Source: Owenia fusiformis | Taxonomy: Eukaryota > Annelida > Polychaeta > Sabellida > Oweniidae | DNA length: 60,000 bases | Assembly: GCA_903813345.2 (NCBI GenBank) | Contig: CAIIXF020000001.1 | Coordinates: 13,227,915-13,287,914, forward strand | Reading direction: 5' to 3' | Shown here: piece by piece, positions 12,843 to 22,079 of the stretch | Layout: every line of letters begins with the position of its first letter | How positions within the stretch are numbered: the first letter of the stretch is position 1 | The notes under the pieces: model-generated | Databases searched by the model: none | Told to the model about the DNA's origin: nothing | What the model saw: only the letters and a program-made list of their open reading frames with translations | Position numbers and translations under genes: made by a program

Positions 12843-12918
12843 CTCCCGCTTCGGTGCATATCTTCCCGCTTCCGGTGCATATCTTCCCGCTTCCGGTGCA
12901 TATCTTCCCGCTTCCGGT
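12843..12918. repeat. 21 bp minisatellite, three to four units
   Basis: Tandem units of CTTCCGGTGCATATCTTCCC follow a shorter CCATATCTCCCGC precursor. Antisense reading gives a repetitive open frame (EAGRYAP), which I treat as a by-product and not a gene. Confidence 0.75.
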
Positions 12919-13025
12919 AATGCAATAAAATGACTTTGCATATGAATTATTTGTTTATTTTTACACCTTGTACTATTGAAATGGCCATATGCCCCTGAAA
13001 ACTCTACTTGGTATAGGATAAAGCA

Positions 13026-13164
13026 GTTATGTACGGTCGGTTTGGATATTGGGTTCATCCCTCGTGAGATATGCACATCTACCTTCGGTCCCTACGGTCC
13101 CTCAGGTAGATATGCATATCTCCCTCTGGATAAACCCCATATCCAAAACCTCCAAGTACATAAC
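13026..13164. repeat. Foldback MITE, copy 1 of the GTTATGTAC family
   Basis: Begins GTTATGTACGGTCGGTTTGG and ends CCAAAACCTCCAAGTACATA plus AC, an imperfect hairpin about 139 bp long with centre CGGTCCCTACGGTCCC. The same layout, at nearly the same length, occurs at 28042-28179 and 50880-51017. Confidence 0.8.
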
Positions 13165-14628
13165 CCTTATATATCTTTTACAATATAACTTACATGTATA
13201 AGAATACGGCTGTTTTTTAATTACTGACTGTATTGCCGGGCCTCACATTATTAGTAATGCTCCTGCCCATTTGTTTAGCAAATTAAAAAAAATATCCAAG
13301 TGTAGTGTCGAGATGGTACAAATCGATTTTCCTTAGATTTTGACCTTGACTTTTGACCTCAACATTTTGACTGAGGTTTTTAGTCCTACATATAATCGTG
13401 TTAACCTATTTTGCACTCAATTAACCAAACAATATTTTGATTTCATATTCCTTATCCCGAGAAAATTTCCTTTTACTTTCATACCTCATTATCGTTTAAA
13501 TTGAAGAGCTCTTATTCTAACCTCCTTTCCGGACACTATACCTCAAAACTGGGCCAATATACTTTCTTAAGTTGCAAAGGGCTAATTGAAGTTAGACTAC
13601 TCTTTCCTACTTGAATACCAAATTCAAAAATGCTTTTAAATTGATAGATTTGAACTTGATATCGAGTGACATTTGACTTTCAAAAACTGGAAGTCTAATT
13701 TAAATTCAAGATTCGTTATCCTGAGAAAACTTGCAGAAGGTTTTTGTTGACCTACTTTCGAGACACCTATTTCAAAGAAAACTACTTTCGTGTAGTGTCA
13801 TGATCGCTAAAATAGAAAACATTTGGATTGGACCTAGATTTTGACTTTTATATGCCATTGTTCAAGTTTTAAATTAATTAACTTTTTAGGCAAATTCCAA
13901 CAGGTAAACTAGATGTCAGATTTTATTTCAGATTCGGAATCCTAAGTTGATAAACTGCATTCACGTTATGGTGGAATTTCATAAATAGATCTAGAAACAC
14001 TTAATTTCAATATATTTCAATTTGTCTGGAAAGGATTTTATTTCCGCCACATTGGTATTGCAACGATTTATTTCAGTTCATATTTCAAAAGTATAATCAA
14101 CTGACTTTGCATTTGCGTAGTTATATCGATATAAATAAAAATGGCAATTAAAATAACGTCACATCGACTACGATTCTAATTATAAAATACGAAAGGAAAT
14201 AACAGGTCATTTGTGGGTGTGGCAATTTTGCTCGAAATGTGGACAGTTGGAATCTGAATTAAAAATGTTGGAAGGAATCTTATAAAAACGTGCCAATGCC
14301 TCCCCTACGATCCTATTTTACTTTATTTTACGAAAAAAATAATGAGATACCTGGTCAAATGCAGAAGTTATATTGAAGATTTAAGATACAAGAATGTCAA
14401 AATTGCTGGATACATCATGAAAATCAAAGGAATATCCTGAAATAAAGTCAGAATTTTGGGATTTCTTTTAAAAATAGGCACGAAGGATGAACGTATAAAA
14501 ATCGTAAAATACATTTTTCTTAAAGCGGCAACAAGGCCTGTAGGGAGAATTTTGTTCACTGTTTCTGAGCCATCAGGGCAAAGTTTGGCTTTTCAGCATT
14601 TAGTAAATTAAGTTTCCATAAGAGGAAA
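13165..14628. other. Non-coding region with AGGTCAAAGTCA-like motifs
   Basis: No gene seen. The part at 13290-13900 contains recurring GACCTTGACTTTTGACCTC-type strings and TGTAGTGTC motifs reminiscent of the repeat at 31190-33480, but too diverged to align by eye. Confidence 0.35.
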
Positions 14629-15110
14629 CCCACTTATAGATTTTTAGATATACTACATTTCAAAATTTTAAGAGCAGGAATTTCAGCTGAAGTAACGTTC
14701 ATTCACGGGGTTTCTTTATAGGTAATGAAAAAATGTTAGCCTCGATGAACTATCCCAACTTTATATTTTGACACAGGTTCCATGATCATTGGGTACGTCT
14801 CTGTATTCTCAAAATTCATTTCGTTCATTGCGTACCTTCACTACCTGGTAAGTACAGAAGGCACGGATTGCACTGAACGAAGGCTAGGAGACTGACGTCT
14901 CTGCACTATTTGTTCAACCTTTAAAGGTGCAATAATTAGTGCAGGGGGGCATTCAATGATCATCAACCAATGTCAAAATATATTTAAGTTTGGATATTTC
15001 ATCACGACTAACATATATTTTTATCATCTACAAAGAAACCCCCTGGATGAACATTATTTCAGCTGATATTCTTCTTGAAACGCGGTGAATCTTAAAAATC
15101 TGTAAGTGGG
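14629..15110. mobile_element. Inverted-repeat MITE (482 bp) upstream of EH-like copy 2
   Basis: The left arm (CCCACTTATAGATTTTTAGA, later GGGGTTTCTTTATAGGTAAT and GGTTCCATGATCATT) is matched in inverse order by the right arm (AATGATCATCAACC, GATGATAAA complement, CTTAAAAATCTGTAAGTGGG). The arms are about 190 bp. There is no ORF. It lies in the sequence that would be the intron or 5' region of the second EH-like gene. Confidence 0.65.
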
Positions 15111-15274
15111 ACTCCATTTAAAGAATTTGAATTTTCTCTCTACAGTCCTTGTTGCCCTCTTACTAAAGTCGTCCCCTTCTTCTCATTTCAAAGAAGCGGA
15201 AATACTGTGAGAAATGGAAGACTAGGATGTGATATGTTGCTATGATATAAATTGTATAATTATTTATTTTCCAG

Positions 15275-15768
15275 AGGTGGCAGTTTGGATGATAAGCATC
15301 ATGCTCTTCGTAAATGGAGTATCGAGCTCCAAGGATCAACAAGCGTTATTTGAGCGTTACCAGAATGGTGGGGACTTTGGCGAAAACTCCTTAAATCAGC
15401 AACACAATATACGGTCCGCATTGAATCAGCAACACAATATACGGTCCACATTGAATCAGCAACACAATATACGGTCCACATTTTACTTATCTATTAGACA
15501 CAGTAACAGAAATGACGACAACTTGGATTCAATACTCCAGCCTCTAGAACTGATCAAAAGAGCAGACAAAACAATAGGGGGAATTATAGGAATCACAAGC
15601 AAGCGAGATACACTATCTAATGATGATATGTGTCATCTTGTTTGTTCTTATTGCGCTGAGCAACTTGGCAGACGCTGGGCAGCTCTCTGCATCTTTGAAT
15701 GTGAAAGTGGCAACGGCGGAAACTCATATGATAATTGTTTTTCCTTATGGCAAGTGACGATCAATTAA
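15275..15768 (+). CDS. EH-type cysteine-rich secreted peptide precursor, copy 2 (last coding exon, partial)
   Basis: An AG acceptor at 15273-15274 starts an exon whose first codons (VAVWM) match copy 1 in the same phase. It encodes the end of a hydrophobic leader (VWMISIMLFVNGVSSS), an insertion holding three perfect 10-residue repeats (LNQQHNIRST type), conserved spacer (LIKR), then SKR followed by a six-cysteine domain. The spacing is C-x3-C-x2-C-x11-C-x3-C-x11-C, very close to eclosion hormone. Compared with copy 1, a 5 bp difference just before the end shifts the last codons, so this copy ends LWQVTIN rather than LLYGK. The initiator exon was not identified. Its 3' UTR is interrupted by the Polinton at 16057-24224. 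EH family membership is inferred from spacing and the dibasic site. Confidence 0.65.
15391..15480 (+). repeat. Three perfect 30 bp in-frame coding repeats
   Basis: Units 15391-15420, 15421-15450 and 15451-15480 differ at only a couple of positions and encode a 10-residue repeat (LNQQHNIRST or RSA). The array is absent from copy 1, so it arose after the gene duplication. Confidence 0.9.
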
Positions 15769-16050
15769 TTCCAGGATTGAATTTGCAGTGGTCCAATTTT
15801 TATTTTTGATATTGTTTATTCATTGTTGGATGAAGAACTGTACTCCCGGTAAATTTCAACGCTATAAAATTTCTCGATTTTTCAAAATTGCAATTTCGCG
15901 GGTGTTAAATTTCGCGGCTATTAAATTTCGTTGAGTTGAGTTGATGACATTTCGCGGATTGCACAATTTGAATTTTTCCCCACGCTCTGTAAACTCCAGT
16001 TCTATTCAAGAATAATGCCATGCCTAGTTTTTGGCCTTTTAAAAAAAATA

Positions 16051-16056
16051 TAGAAA
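16051..16056. repeat. Left target-site duplication TAGAAA
   Basis: TAGAAA lies immediately before the left terminal inverted repeat and again immediately after the right one (24225-24230). A 6 bp duplication is the known hallmark of Polinton/Maverick integration. Confidence 0.9.
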
Positions 16057-16217
16057 AGTAGATAGAAAACTGAGGGCATCAGAACGCCACGGGCCGCCAC
16101 GGGCCCGGGGCTTTCAAAATCTCTGAAGATGAGCAGGAGATATTGATGAGCAGGAGATAAATTAATTGAATGGGGATTAGGAGATAAATTAATTGGATGG
16201 GGCTTTCATCTTAAATG
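16057..16217 (+). repeat. Polinton left terminal inverted repeat (161 bp)
   Basis: Identical over 161 bp to the reverse complement of 24064-24224. It contains the GC-rich palindromic GGGCCGCCACGGGCCCGGGG block and short direct repeats GATGAGCAGGAGATA and GGAGATAAATTAATT. Similarity continues imperfectly to about 16275 (GATAAGATGCGCATGACATC). Confidence 0.95.
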
Positions 16218-17104
16218 TGTAAAAAATGTTAGATAAGATGCGCATGACATCATTGTTATCTTAAATGGGCGAGAAATGTATTTCTTGGACTGAATGTCTT
16301 TAGTAAAGTACAAAATAAATCCCTTTAATATTATTTTAAATTTGGTATAATCCATTAACAGTGTTTACAATTCTACTTTCAATATTAACCCAACATTGAA
16401 AAGAATCAACAATCCTATTGAGTTGGTCAAACAAATACTGTTCGCATAAAAGGAAAGAGAACTGGATTTTGGATTAAATGTAAGTACAGATGAAAAGGTT
16501 TATTTATTTAAGTCCTATATTGAATGGACCGTTGAAAAGGTTTATTTATTTAAGTTCTATATTGAATTGACCATTTGATCTTACTCTACTTGATTTCAAC
16601 AATAATGGTCTTTTAATGTAATAATTGAATGTTGACATTTAACTGTGTCATCACAATGTTAATCCTTCATATTCTAGAACATCTTTTGTTTAATGTGTTA
16701 ATCTTTTTTTTCTAGAATAATCTAGAGTATATGACATCATCATTTCATGACTTAAGTTTCTTAAAAAATGCATGACATCATGCCCTAAAATAGAATTTGA
16801 CATCATTTTTACCATATAAAAATCTCCAAAAAGTGTGTGGACCATTTATGAACATGGTAGTAAACAACTGGTGATTTAGACATATCTGTATGCTTGTTTA
16901 AGGTAAGTCCTAAATATTCTGTACATGATATTCAATAACACAACATCTAACATGCAGTAGGATCATATATGTTCCAATGTCTTTGATTAGTTGTTATATA
17001 TGAATTGTATTTTATGTAAATAATTTCATTGAAATTGAGGGTAAATAATTTAGTAGAAATTGAGAGAATTTAGCATTGTGACATGGTCGAATACTTTAAT
17101 TATC
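16218..17104 (+). other. Polinton left-arm non-coding region with a 42 bp tandem duplication
   Basis: No ORF. A 42 bp segment containing AAAGGTTTATTTATTTAAGT is tandemly duplicated at 16491-16532 and 16533-16574 with three or four changes. Several TGACATCAT motifs occur at 16245, 16735, 16765 and 16800, a motif also present in the terminal repeats. It may hold promoter or replication signals; this is a guess. Confidence 0.5.
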
Positions 17105-17995
17105 ATGTACAAATATTCTTTGATGTTCACAAGTATTGTTCACAAATGTTCACTGATGTTCACAAATGTTCACTAGTTTTGTTCACAAATGTTCACTAGT
17201 ATTGTTCACAAATGTTCACTGATGTTCACAAATGTTCACTAGTATTGTTCACAAATGTTCACTAGTATTGTTCATAAATGTTCACAAATGTTCACTAGTA
17301 TTGTTCACAAATGTTCACTGATGTTCACAAATGTTCACTAGTATTGTTCACAAATGTTCACTAGTATTGTTCATAAATGTTCACAAATGTTCACTAGTAA
17401 TGTTCACAAATGTTCACTAGTATTGTTCACAAATGTTCACTAGTATTGTTCATAAATGTTCACAAATGTTCACTAGTAATGTTCACAAATGTTCACTAGT
17501 AATGTTCACAAATGTTCACTAGTATTGTTCACAAATGTTCACTGATGTTCACAAATGTTCACTGATGTTCACTAGTATTGTTCACAAATGTTCACAAATG
17601 TTCACAAATGTTCACTGATGTTCACTAGTATTGTTCACAAATGTTCACTAGTATTGTTCACAAATGTTCACTGATGTTCACAAATGTTTACTGATGTTCA
17701 CTAGTATTGTTCACAAATGTTCACAAATGTTCACTAGTATTGTTCACTGATGTTCACAAATGTTCACAAATGTTCACAAATGTTCACTGATGTTCACTAG
17801 TATTGTTCACAAATGTTCACAAATGTTCACAAATGTTCACTGATGTTCACTAGTATTGTTCACAAATGTTCACTAGTATTGTTCACAAATGTTCACTGAT
17901 GTTCACAAATGTTTACTGATGTTCACTAGTATTGTTCACAAATGTTCACTAGTATTGTTCACAAATGTTCACTGATGTTCACAAATGTTCAATAA
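17105..17995 (+). repeat. GTTCAC iteron-like tandem array inside the Polinton
   Basis: About 0.9 kb is built almost wholly from the strings AAATGTTCAC, TGATGTTCAC and TAGTATTGTTCAC in varying order, giving dozens of GTTCAC motifs in one orientation. Higher-order blocks of about 100 bp are themselves repeated. The array ends about 115 bp before the ATPase start codon and has no open frame. It sits in the arm where space for a polymerase gene would be expected. Possible roles are a protein-bound origin, a packaging signal or an enhancer; none is shown. Confidence 0.85.
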
Positions 17996-18109
17996 ATATT
18001 CACTTATGTATTACATCAACATTCATCTAAATTTATAGCATGGTTTGATTATTTAACAAGGATACCTCAAACATACTATCATTTAACTGTTATCATTAGA
18101 CGAGTCAAC

Positions 18110-19717
18110 ATGTCTAAAATTTCTTCTTATTCTTGTGAGTGTGGAAAGACATTTAGTCATGCAACCAGTATGTATCGTCATAAAAGAATAGACCATGCAT
18201 TGCAGAAAAGCATCATAAAGTCACCTAATATACAACATGACATGGGAATTTATTCAACAATTCCAACTATTACGTCAACAGATTCAAAAGTGCTCTACCA
18301 TCCATTTACTATGATGGTGGTTGGACCGACAGGTTCAGGAAAATCTACATATATAAAGGAATTGATTGACCATGCTGATACTACAATATCTCCAACACCG
18401 CAACGTATCATATGGTGTTACAGTCAATGGCAACCTCTTTATGACATCATCAAAACAATCAATTCAAATATTGAATTCATGATGGGAATACCAGACGAAT
18501 TGAGTAACCCAGATTTTTTAGATGTGAATCAGAGGAACTTGGTGATCTTTGATGATTTAATGGGTGATATAACAAAAGATACAAGGATTGCTGATTTGTA
18601 TACACGTGGATCACATCATAGAAATTTAAGTGTCATTTGCTTGATGCAGAATTTGTTCCCATGTGGTAGAGAAAGTCGGACTATGAGTTTAAATTCCCAC
18701 TACATTGTGTTGTATAAGAACCCAAGAGATAGGCAACAAATATCTGTTTTGGCTCATCAAATGTATCCTGGGAAGTCTCACAAGTTATTGGATGCATATG
18801 AAAAGGCTACACATCAACCTTTCAGCTACTTGTTAGTAGACCTCAAGCAAGAAACTCCTGAAAGTATGAGATTGTATAATCCTTCCACAACTTCAAATAT
18901 AATGCTTCAAAAACCATTATCAAAACAAAGTCTGAACAGAGGAATACAATCACAACAAGTTGAAAGTAATGGAAATATACCTAATCATGTGGTATCAGAA
19001 ACACCTCAATTAAATGCAAAGGATACAATTATGTATGATATGAAAAATGGAACGTCACCTTATTCCTCTCATTGTGGATGTGACGATATGGTCTCATGTG
19101 ATGACTGTGGTTTAGTCTTTGAGAGTATTCATGATTTGCAACATCATGTTAAAAATTGGTGTCATGGTCATCCGACCAAGAAAATGAAGATTGAAACCAA
19201 TGCACAAACAAATAAAGAAGAAGAAGATGATGATCTCAGATTAAATGAAACATTTGTATATTTAAAGAACCTGGCTAGAAATGATAATGAAAAGGATTAT
19301 GATCATAAAGTAAAGGAGTATATAGATAGGGGAAACAATGAAAAGGAGGCTATAGAAAAGGCTGAGAAGAAACTTGTACAAATGGATAAGGAAATATTCA
19401 TGAAGCACTATAAGAAGGTCTTAAAACAAGTATTTGGTTTAGCAGACAATGTATTACACAGAAATATTGTAGATGAAGTAAATGATATGTTAATGAGAGG
19501 TGTCTCTAGAGATCTTGCAATCAGAAAGATACTTGTGAAAAATGAACATAAGTTTAGTGAGCTATTTATAGATACAGATGAAGAAGACAATTCAGATGAA
19601 GAATCTACTGATGAAGAAAAGTCTGATAATTATGATGAAAGCAATGCTAATGAAGAATTTACTGATGAAGAACAATATTATAATCAAGATGAAAGCAATT
19701 CTGAAAGTAGCAGTTGA
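18110..19717 (+). CDS. Polinton packaging ATPase (A32/FtsK-HerA type) fused to zinc-finger and acidic C-terminal regions
   Basis: 535 residues. An N-terminal C2H2-like finger (Cys9, Cys11, His24, His29; note the one-residue Cys spacing) precedes the ATPase core. The Walker A motif GPTGSGKST lies at residues 72-80 and Walker B LVIFDD at 144-149; a conserved GSHHRNLSVICLMQN stretch follows. Such ATPases pump viral DNA into capsids. Around residues 322-355 a second Cys/His cluster (CDDCG, then HH and a late Cys) starts a long extension. This has a charged helical part (VKEYIDRGNNEKEAIEKAEK) and a Ser/Asp/Glu-rich tail. From memory, the extension resembles a separate zinc-finger protein of other marine Polintons, so this may be a fusion. 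First gene of the element, downstream of the iteron array. Confidence 0.9.
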   Translation: MSKISSYSCECGKTFSHATSMYRHKRIDHALQKSIIKSPNIQHDMGIYSTIPTITSTDSKVLYHPFTMMVVGPTGSGKSTYIKELIDHADTTISPTPQRIIWCYSQWQPLYDIIKTINSNIEFMMGIPDELSNPDFLDVNQRNLVIFDDLMGDITKDTRIADLYTRGSHHRNLSVICLMQNLFPCGRESRTMSLNSHYIVLYKNPRDRQQISVLAHQMYPGKSHKLLDAYEKATHQPFSYLLVDLKQETPESMRLYNPSTTSNIMLQKPLSKQSLNRGIQSQQVESNGNIPNHVVSETPQLNAKDTIMYDMKNGTSPYSSHCGCDDMVSCDDCGLVFESIHDLQHHVKNWCHGHPTKKMKIETNAQTNKEEEDDDLRLNETFVYLKNLARNDNEKDYDHKVKEYIDRGNNEKEAIEKAEKKLVQMDKEIFMKHYKKVLKQVFGLADNVLHRNIVDEVNDMLMRGVSRDLAIRKILVKNEHKFSELFIDTDEEDNSDEESTDEEKSDNYDESNANEEFTDEEQYYNQDESNSESSS

Positions 19718-19779
19718 TATATATATATGTATAATTTCAATACCTGGGACATTATTAAAATATACGTCTATGAGGAAAG

Positions 19780-20877
19780 ATGTCTTGGAAAGAATATGTA
19801 GAAAAGAATTATTATGATACTTCTAAACCAGCAAGTTTTAGTGGACCTAAAAAATTACAGAGAACTTTACAAAAAGTTGGATTTGATGTATCATACTACC
19901 AAGTCAAAAAATGGTTGGATAGTCAGGAAGCTTATAGTCTACAAAGACCATATAGAAGACGGTTTCGGCGTAACAAAGTGTACGTGTCTTACATTGATCA
20001 ACAATGGGATGCTGATTTAATGGATGTCTCTAATATGTCATCTGAGAATGATGGGATACGTTTTATTTTAGTTGTCATTGATATCATGTCCCGGTTTGCA
20101 TTTGTCAGACCACTTAAGAATAAAACTGGACAAGCTGTAGCAGATGCATTTGATGATATCTTTAAAGAAGGGAGAGTACCAGATGTAATACGTAGTGATG
20201 CTGGTCAAGAATTCCGTGCAAAACGTGTACAGACATTGTTACGCAGATGGGGAGTGCGTCATTTTGTTACGCGTAATACTTCCAAGGCAAATTACTCTGA
20301 ACGTTTTATTAAGACATTGAAGACGAAAATAATGAGATACATCACATATAAACAAAATCTTAGATATATTGATAATTTACAGGACTTTGTCAAAAGCTAT
20401 AATGCTACACATCATAGAAGTATTAAAAAAGCACCCCAAGATGTCTCTAAAGATGATGAGCTTAATATTTGGTGGCGTATGTATTATCCTAAATCAATAA
20501 TAAAAAGTCAAACCAAATCCAAGCAAATTTTCAAATTCCCTATTGGAGCTCAGGTTAGAATTACACAAGCAAGGCATGTTTTTACCAGAGAATATGATCA
20601 ACATTGGACTGGAGAGATTTTCAAAATAGCTGCTCGATTCATCAGACAAGGTCTACCTCTATATCGCTTGAAAGATTTTGAAGGTGAAGAGATTAAAGGA
20701 ACATTTTATCAACCTGAGCTTCAACGTGTGCATATTGATGAAGACAATCTATATAAAATAGAAAAAGTTTTAAAACAACGCACAAAACAAGGTCAAAAAG
20801 AATACTTGGTACATTGGAAATATTGGCCTAAGAAATTTGATTCTTGGGTTAAAGCTACGGATATCAAAACCTTTTAA
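19780..20877 (+). CDS. Polinton retroviral-type integrase with chromodomain
   Basis: 365 residues. It catalyses insertion of the element, making the 6 bp duplication. The integrase core carries the DDE residues: Asp79 in WDADLMD, Asp140 in RSDAGQEF and Glu174 in NYSERFIKTLK. A C-terminal chromodomain (about residues 322-363, with YLVHWKYWPKKFDSW) probably steers insertion to particular chromatin. The ATG at 19780 follows the ATPase stop by about 60 bp and gives the full N-terminal helical region. An AATAAA at 20897-20902, just after the stop, may end the transcript. All catalytic residues are present, so the protein looks functional. Confidence 0.95.
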   Translation: MSWKEYVEKNYYDTSKPASFSGPKKLQRTLQKVGFDVSYYQVKKWLDSQEAYSLQRPYRRRFRRNKVYVSYIDQQWDADLMDVSNMSSENDGIRFILVVIDIMSRFAFVRPLKNKTGQAVADAFDDIFKEGRVPDVIRSDAGQEFRAKRVQTLLRRWGVRHFVTRNTSKANYSERFIKTLKTKIMRYITYKQNLRYIDNLQDFVKSYNATHHRSIKKAPQDVSKDDELNIWWRMYYPKSIIKSQTKSKQIFKFPIGAQVRITQARHVFTREYDQHWTGEIFKIAARFIRQGLPLYRLKDFEGEEIKGTFYQPELQRVHIDEDNLYKIEKVLKQRTKQGQKEYLVHWKYWPKKFDSWVKATDIKTF

Positions 20878-20896
20878 TATTGTATATTATACTTAA

Positions 20897-20902
20897 AATA
20901 AA
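20897..20902 (+). terminator. AATAAA after the integrase gene
   Basis: Canonical polyadenylation hexamer about 20 bp after the integrase stop codon, before the run of capsid genes. Confidence 0.5.
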
Positions 20903-20976
20903 TAGAAAAACATTATTTTATGTTATGTTGATATTTATATAAATGTTGAAGTACATCTCATTTTTGTTATTTAGCA

Positions 20977-21276
20977 ATGAAGTATCAAAGTGTGAGGTTC
21001 TACTGTATATTAGTACATATTTTTAAAGTGCTATTGGCAGAAGAAAATGCAACATCATTAGCACGAATAAGTGCTTCAACACCTTCAAATATATTAGCAA
21101 TTGAAGAAATATCAATTAGTAATTTAGCAATTGGATCTACAAGTGTTTCATTTATGATATTGATGTTTTATTATCTGAAAAAACAAAAGCATGACTATAA
21201 TATAACAAAGTTTGCAAAGTTATATGAGATAATACAAAAATCAAATAGTGACACAGACTTTAGTACATCAGTTTAA
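20977..21276 (+). CDS. Polinton small membrane protein (unknown function)
   Basis: 99 residues with two hydrophobic segments: one at the N-terminus (about residues 8-20, VRFYCILVHIFKVLL) that could be a signal sequence, and one near residues 50-70 (LAIGSTSVSFMILMFYYL). The second is followed by a positively charged KKQKH run, suggesting a membrane anchor with a cytoplasmic tail. It stops 3 bp before the next ATG, in a tightly packed block with the capsid genes, so a virion or egress role is plausible. I do not recognise a family. Confidence 0.7.
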   Translation: MKYQSVRFYCILVHIFKVLLAEENATSLARISASTPSNILAIEEISISNLAIGSTSVSFMILMFYYLKKQKHDYNITKFAKLYEIIQKSNSDTDFSTSV

Positions 21277-21279
21277 ACA

Positions 21280-21696
21280 ATGGATAAAGACATCTATTTT
21301 TATTTAAGTAGCACTGATTCAACCAATATTTATCCCAATAATACAGCATCAGAGTTTACTGTAAAGTTACCAAGATACTTTTATCTTAAAGGAAAATGGA
21401 AAATAGGACTTGTTGACATACAGTTACCACCATTGGATTCAAATGATGCATTATTGTATTTAGATGTGTTTTGTGATTTATGCATAGAAAGTGTTGTTGA
21501 TGGAAATGTACAACCAATCTTAAGGCGTATTCCAAAGGATTATTCTTGGTTGAGTTTTAATCAAGTATTATACAAGGATGTCGGGAATTGGGAGTTTGAT
21601 CGCATACATGTCTATATAAGAGGAAATGGTAACACACTTGTGTCATTTAAAGACAAACCTTTGACGTGTACACTTCATTTGAAACAAGTATCATGA
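21280..21696 (+). CDS. Putative Polinton minor capsid (penton) protein
   Basis: 138 residues. The N-terminus (FYLSSTDSTNIYPNNTASEF, then TVKLPR and GKWKIGLVDIQLP) follows the pattern I associate with the Polinton/adintovirus penton: a short strand, an x-YP-NT-x-FTV-L motif, then a W-VGL-x-I motif. The predicted beta-rich composition fits a single jelly-roll that would close the capsid vertices. It sits between the membrane protein and the basic protein and overlaps the latter by 4 bp (ATGA). The identification is by pattern and position only. Confidence 0.6.
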   Translation: MDKDIYFYLSSTDSTNIYPNNTASEFTVKLPRYFYLKGKWKIGLVDIQLPPLDSNDALLYLDVFCDLCIESVVDGNVQPILRRIPKDYSWLSFNQVLYKDVGNWEFDRIHVYIRGNGNTLVSFKDKPLTCTLHLKQVS

Positions 21697-22058
21697 AATT
21701 AGTACCATATGTAGACAGACCAGAACACTGGTTGAAACTTATTAGAGCTGGTAGACAGAATAGATTGAAAGTATCTCAAACAGGAAGAGGTTGGATAAGT
21801 GAAGATGATATTAAAGATGAACCGAAACAAATAATATCTCCAATGCAAGCTGTCGTTGAGAGAGCAAAAGCTACACTTAAAAGACAGCACTCAAACGAGT
21901 CACACGAGTCACACGAGTCAAACGAGTCACGTGATACAATTAGAAAGAAAAAACGTGTATATAAAAGCAAACGCAATAGTAAGTCTTCAGTCAATAAGAA
22001 ATCTCCACAGGAATACAAACGTAGGTCAACAAAGACATCACAGAAAAGAAAAAAGTAA
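21693..22058 (+). CDS. Polinton basic protein, possible DNA-binding core or minor virion protein
   Basis: About 121 residues if started at the ATG at 21693, which overlaps the previous stop as ATGA; an upstream in-frame ATG at 21666 would add nine residues. The N-terminus reads MKLVPYVDRPEHWLKLI. The second half is very rich in Lys and Arg (KKKRVYKSKRNSKSSVNKK and more). A central SHESHESNES repeat is encoded by a 9 bp microsatellite at about 21893-21930. The charge suggests binding of packaged DNA, as adenovirus core proteins do; there is no direct evidence. It lies 21 bp upstream of the major capsid gene. Confidence 0.65.
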   Translation: MKLVPYVDRPEHWLKLIRAGRQNRLKVSQTGRGWISEDDIKDEPKQIISPMQAVVERAKATLKRQHSNESHESHESNESRDTIRKKKRVYKSKRNSKSSVNKKSPQEYKRRSTKTSQKRKK

Positions 22059-22079
22059 ATTCAACTCAAATAATTAAAA

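Noticed and set aside
12738-13076. Minus-strand open frame with repeated EAGRYAP
   Set aside because: It is the antisense translation of the 21 bp minisatellite and part of a foldback; no independent support.
15299-15481. Minus-strand frame with VYCVADSMRT repeats
   Set aside because: Antisense shadow of the 30 bp coding repeats of EH-like copy 2.
17105-17995. CRISPR-like array
   Set aside because: Repeats are short, direct and contiguous without unique spacers, and lie in an animal Polinton; it is an iteron or minisatellite array.
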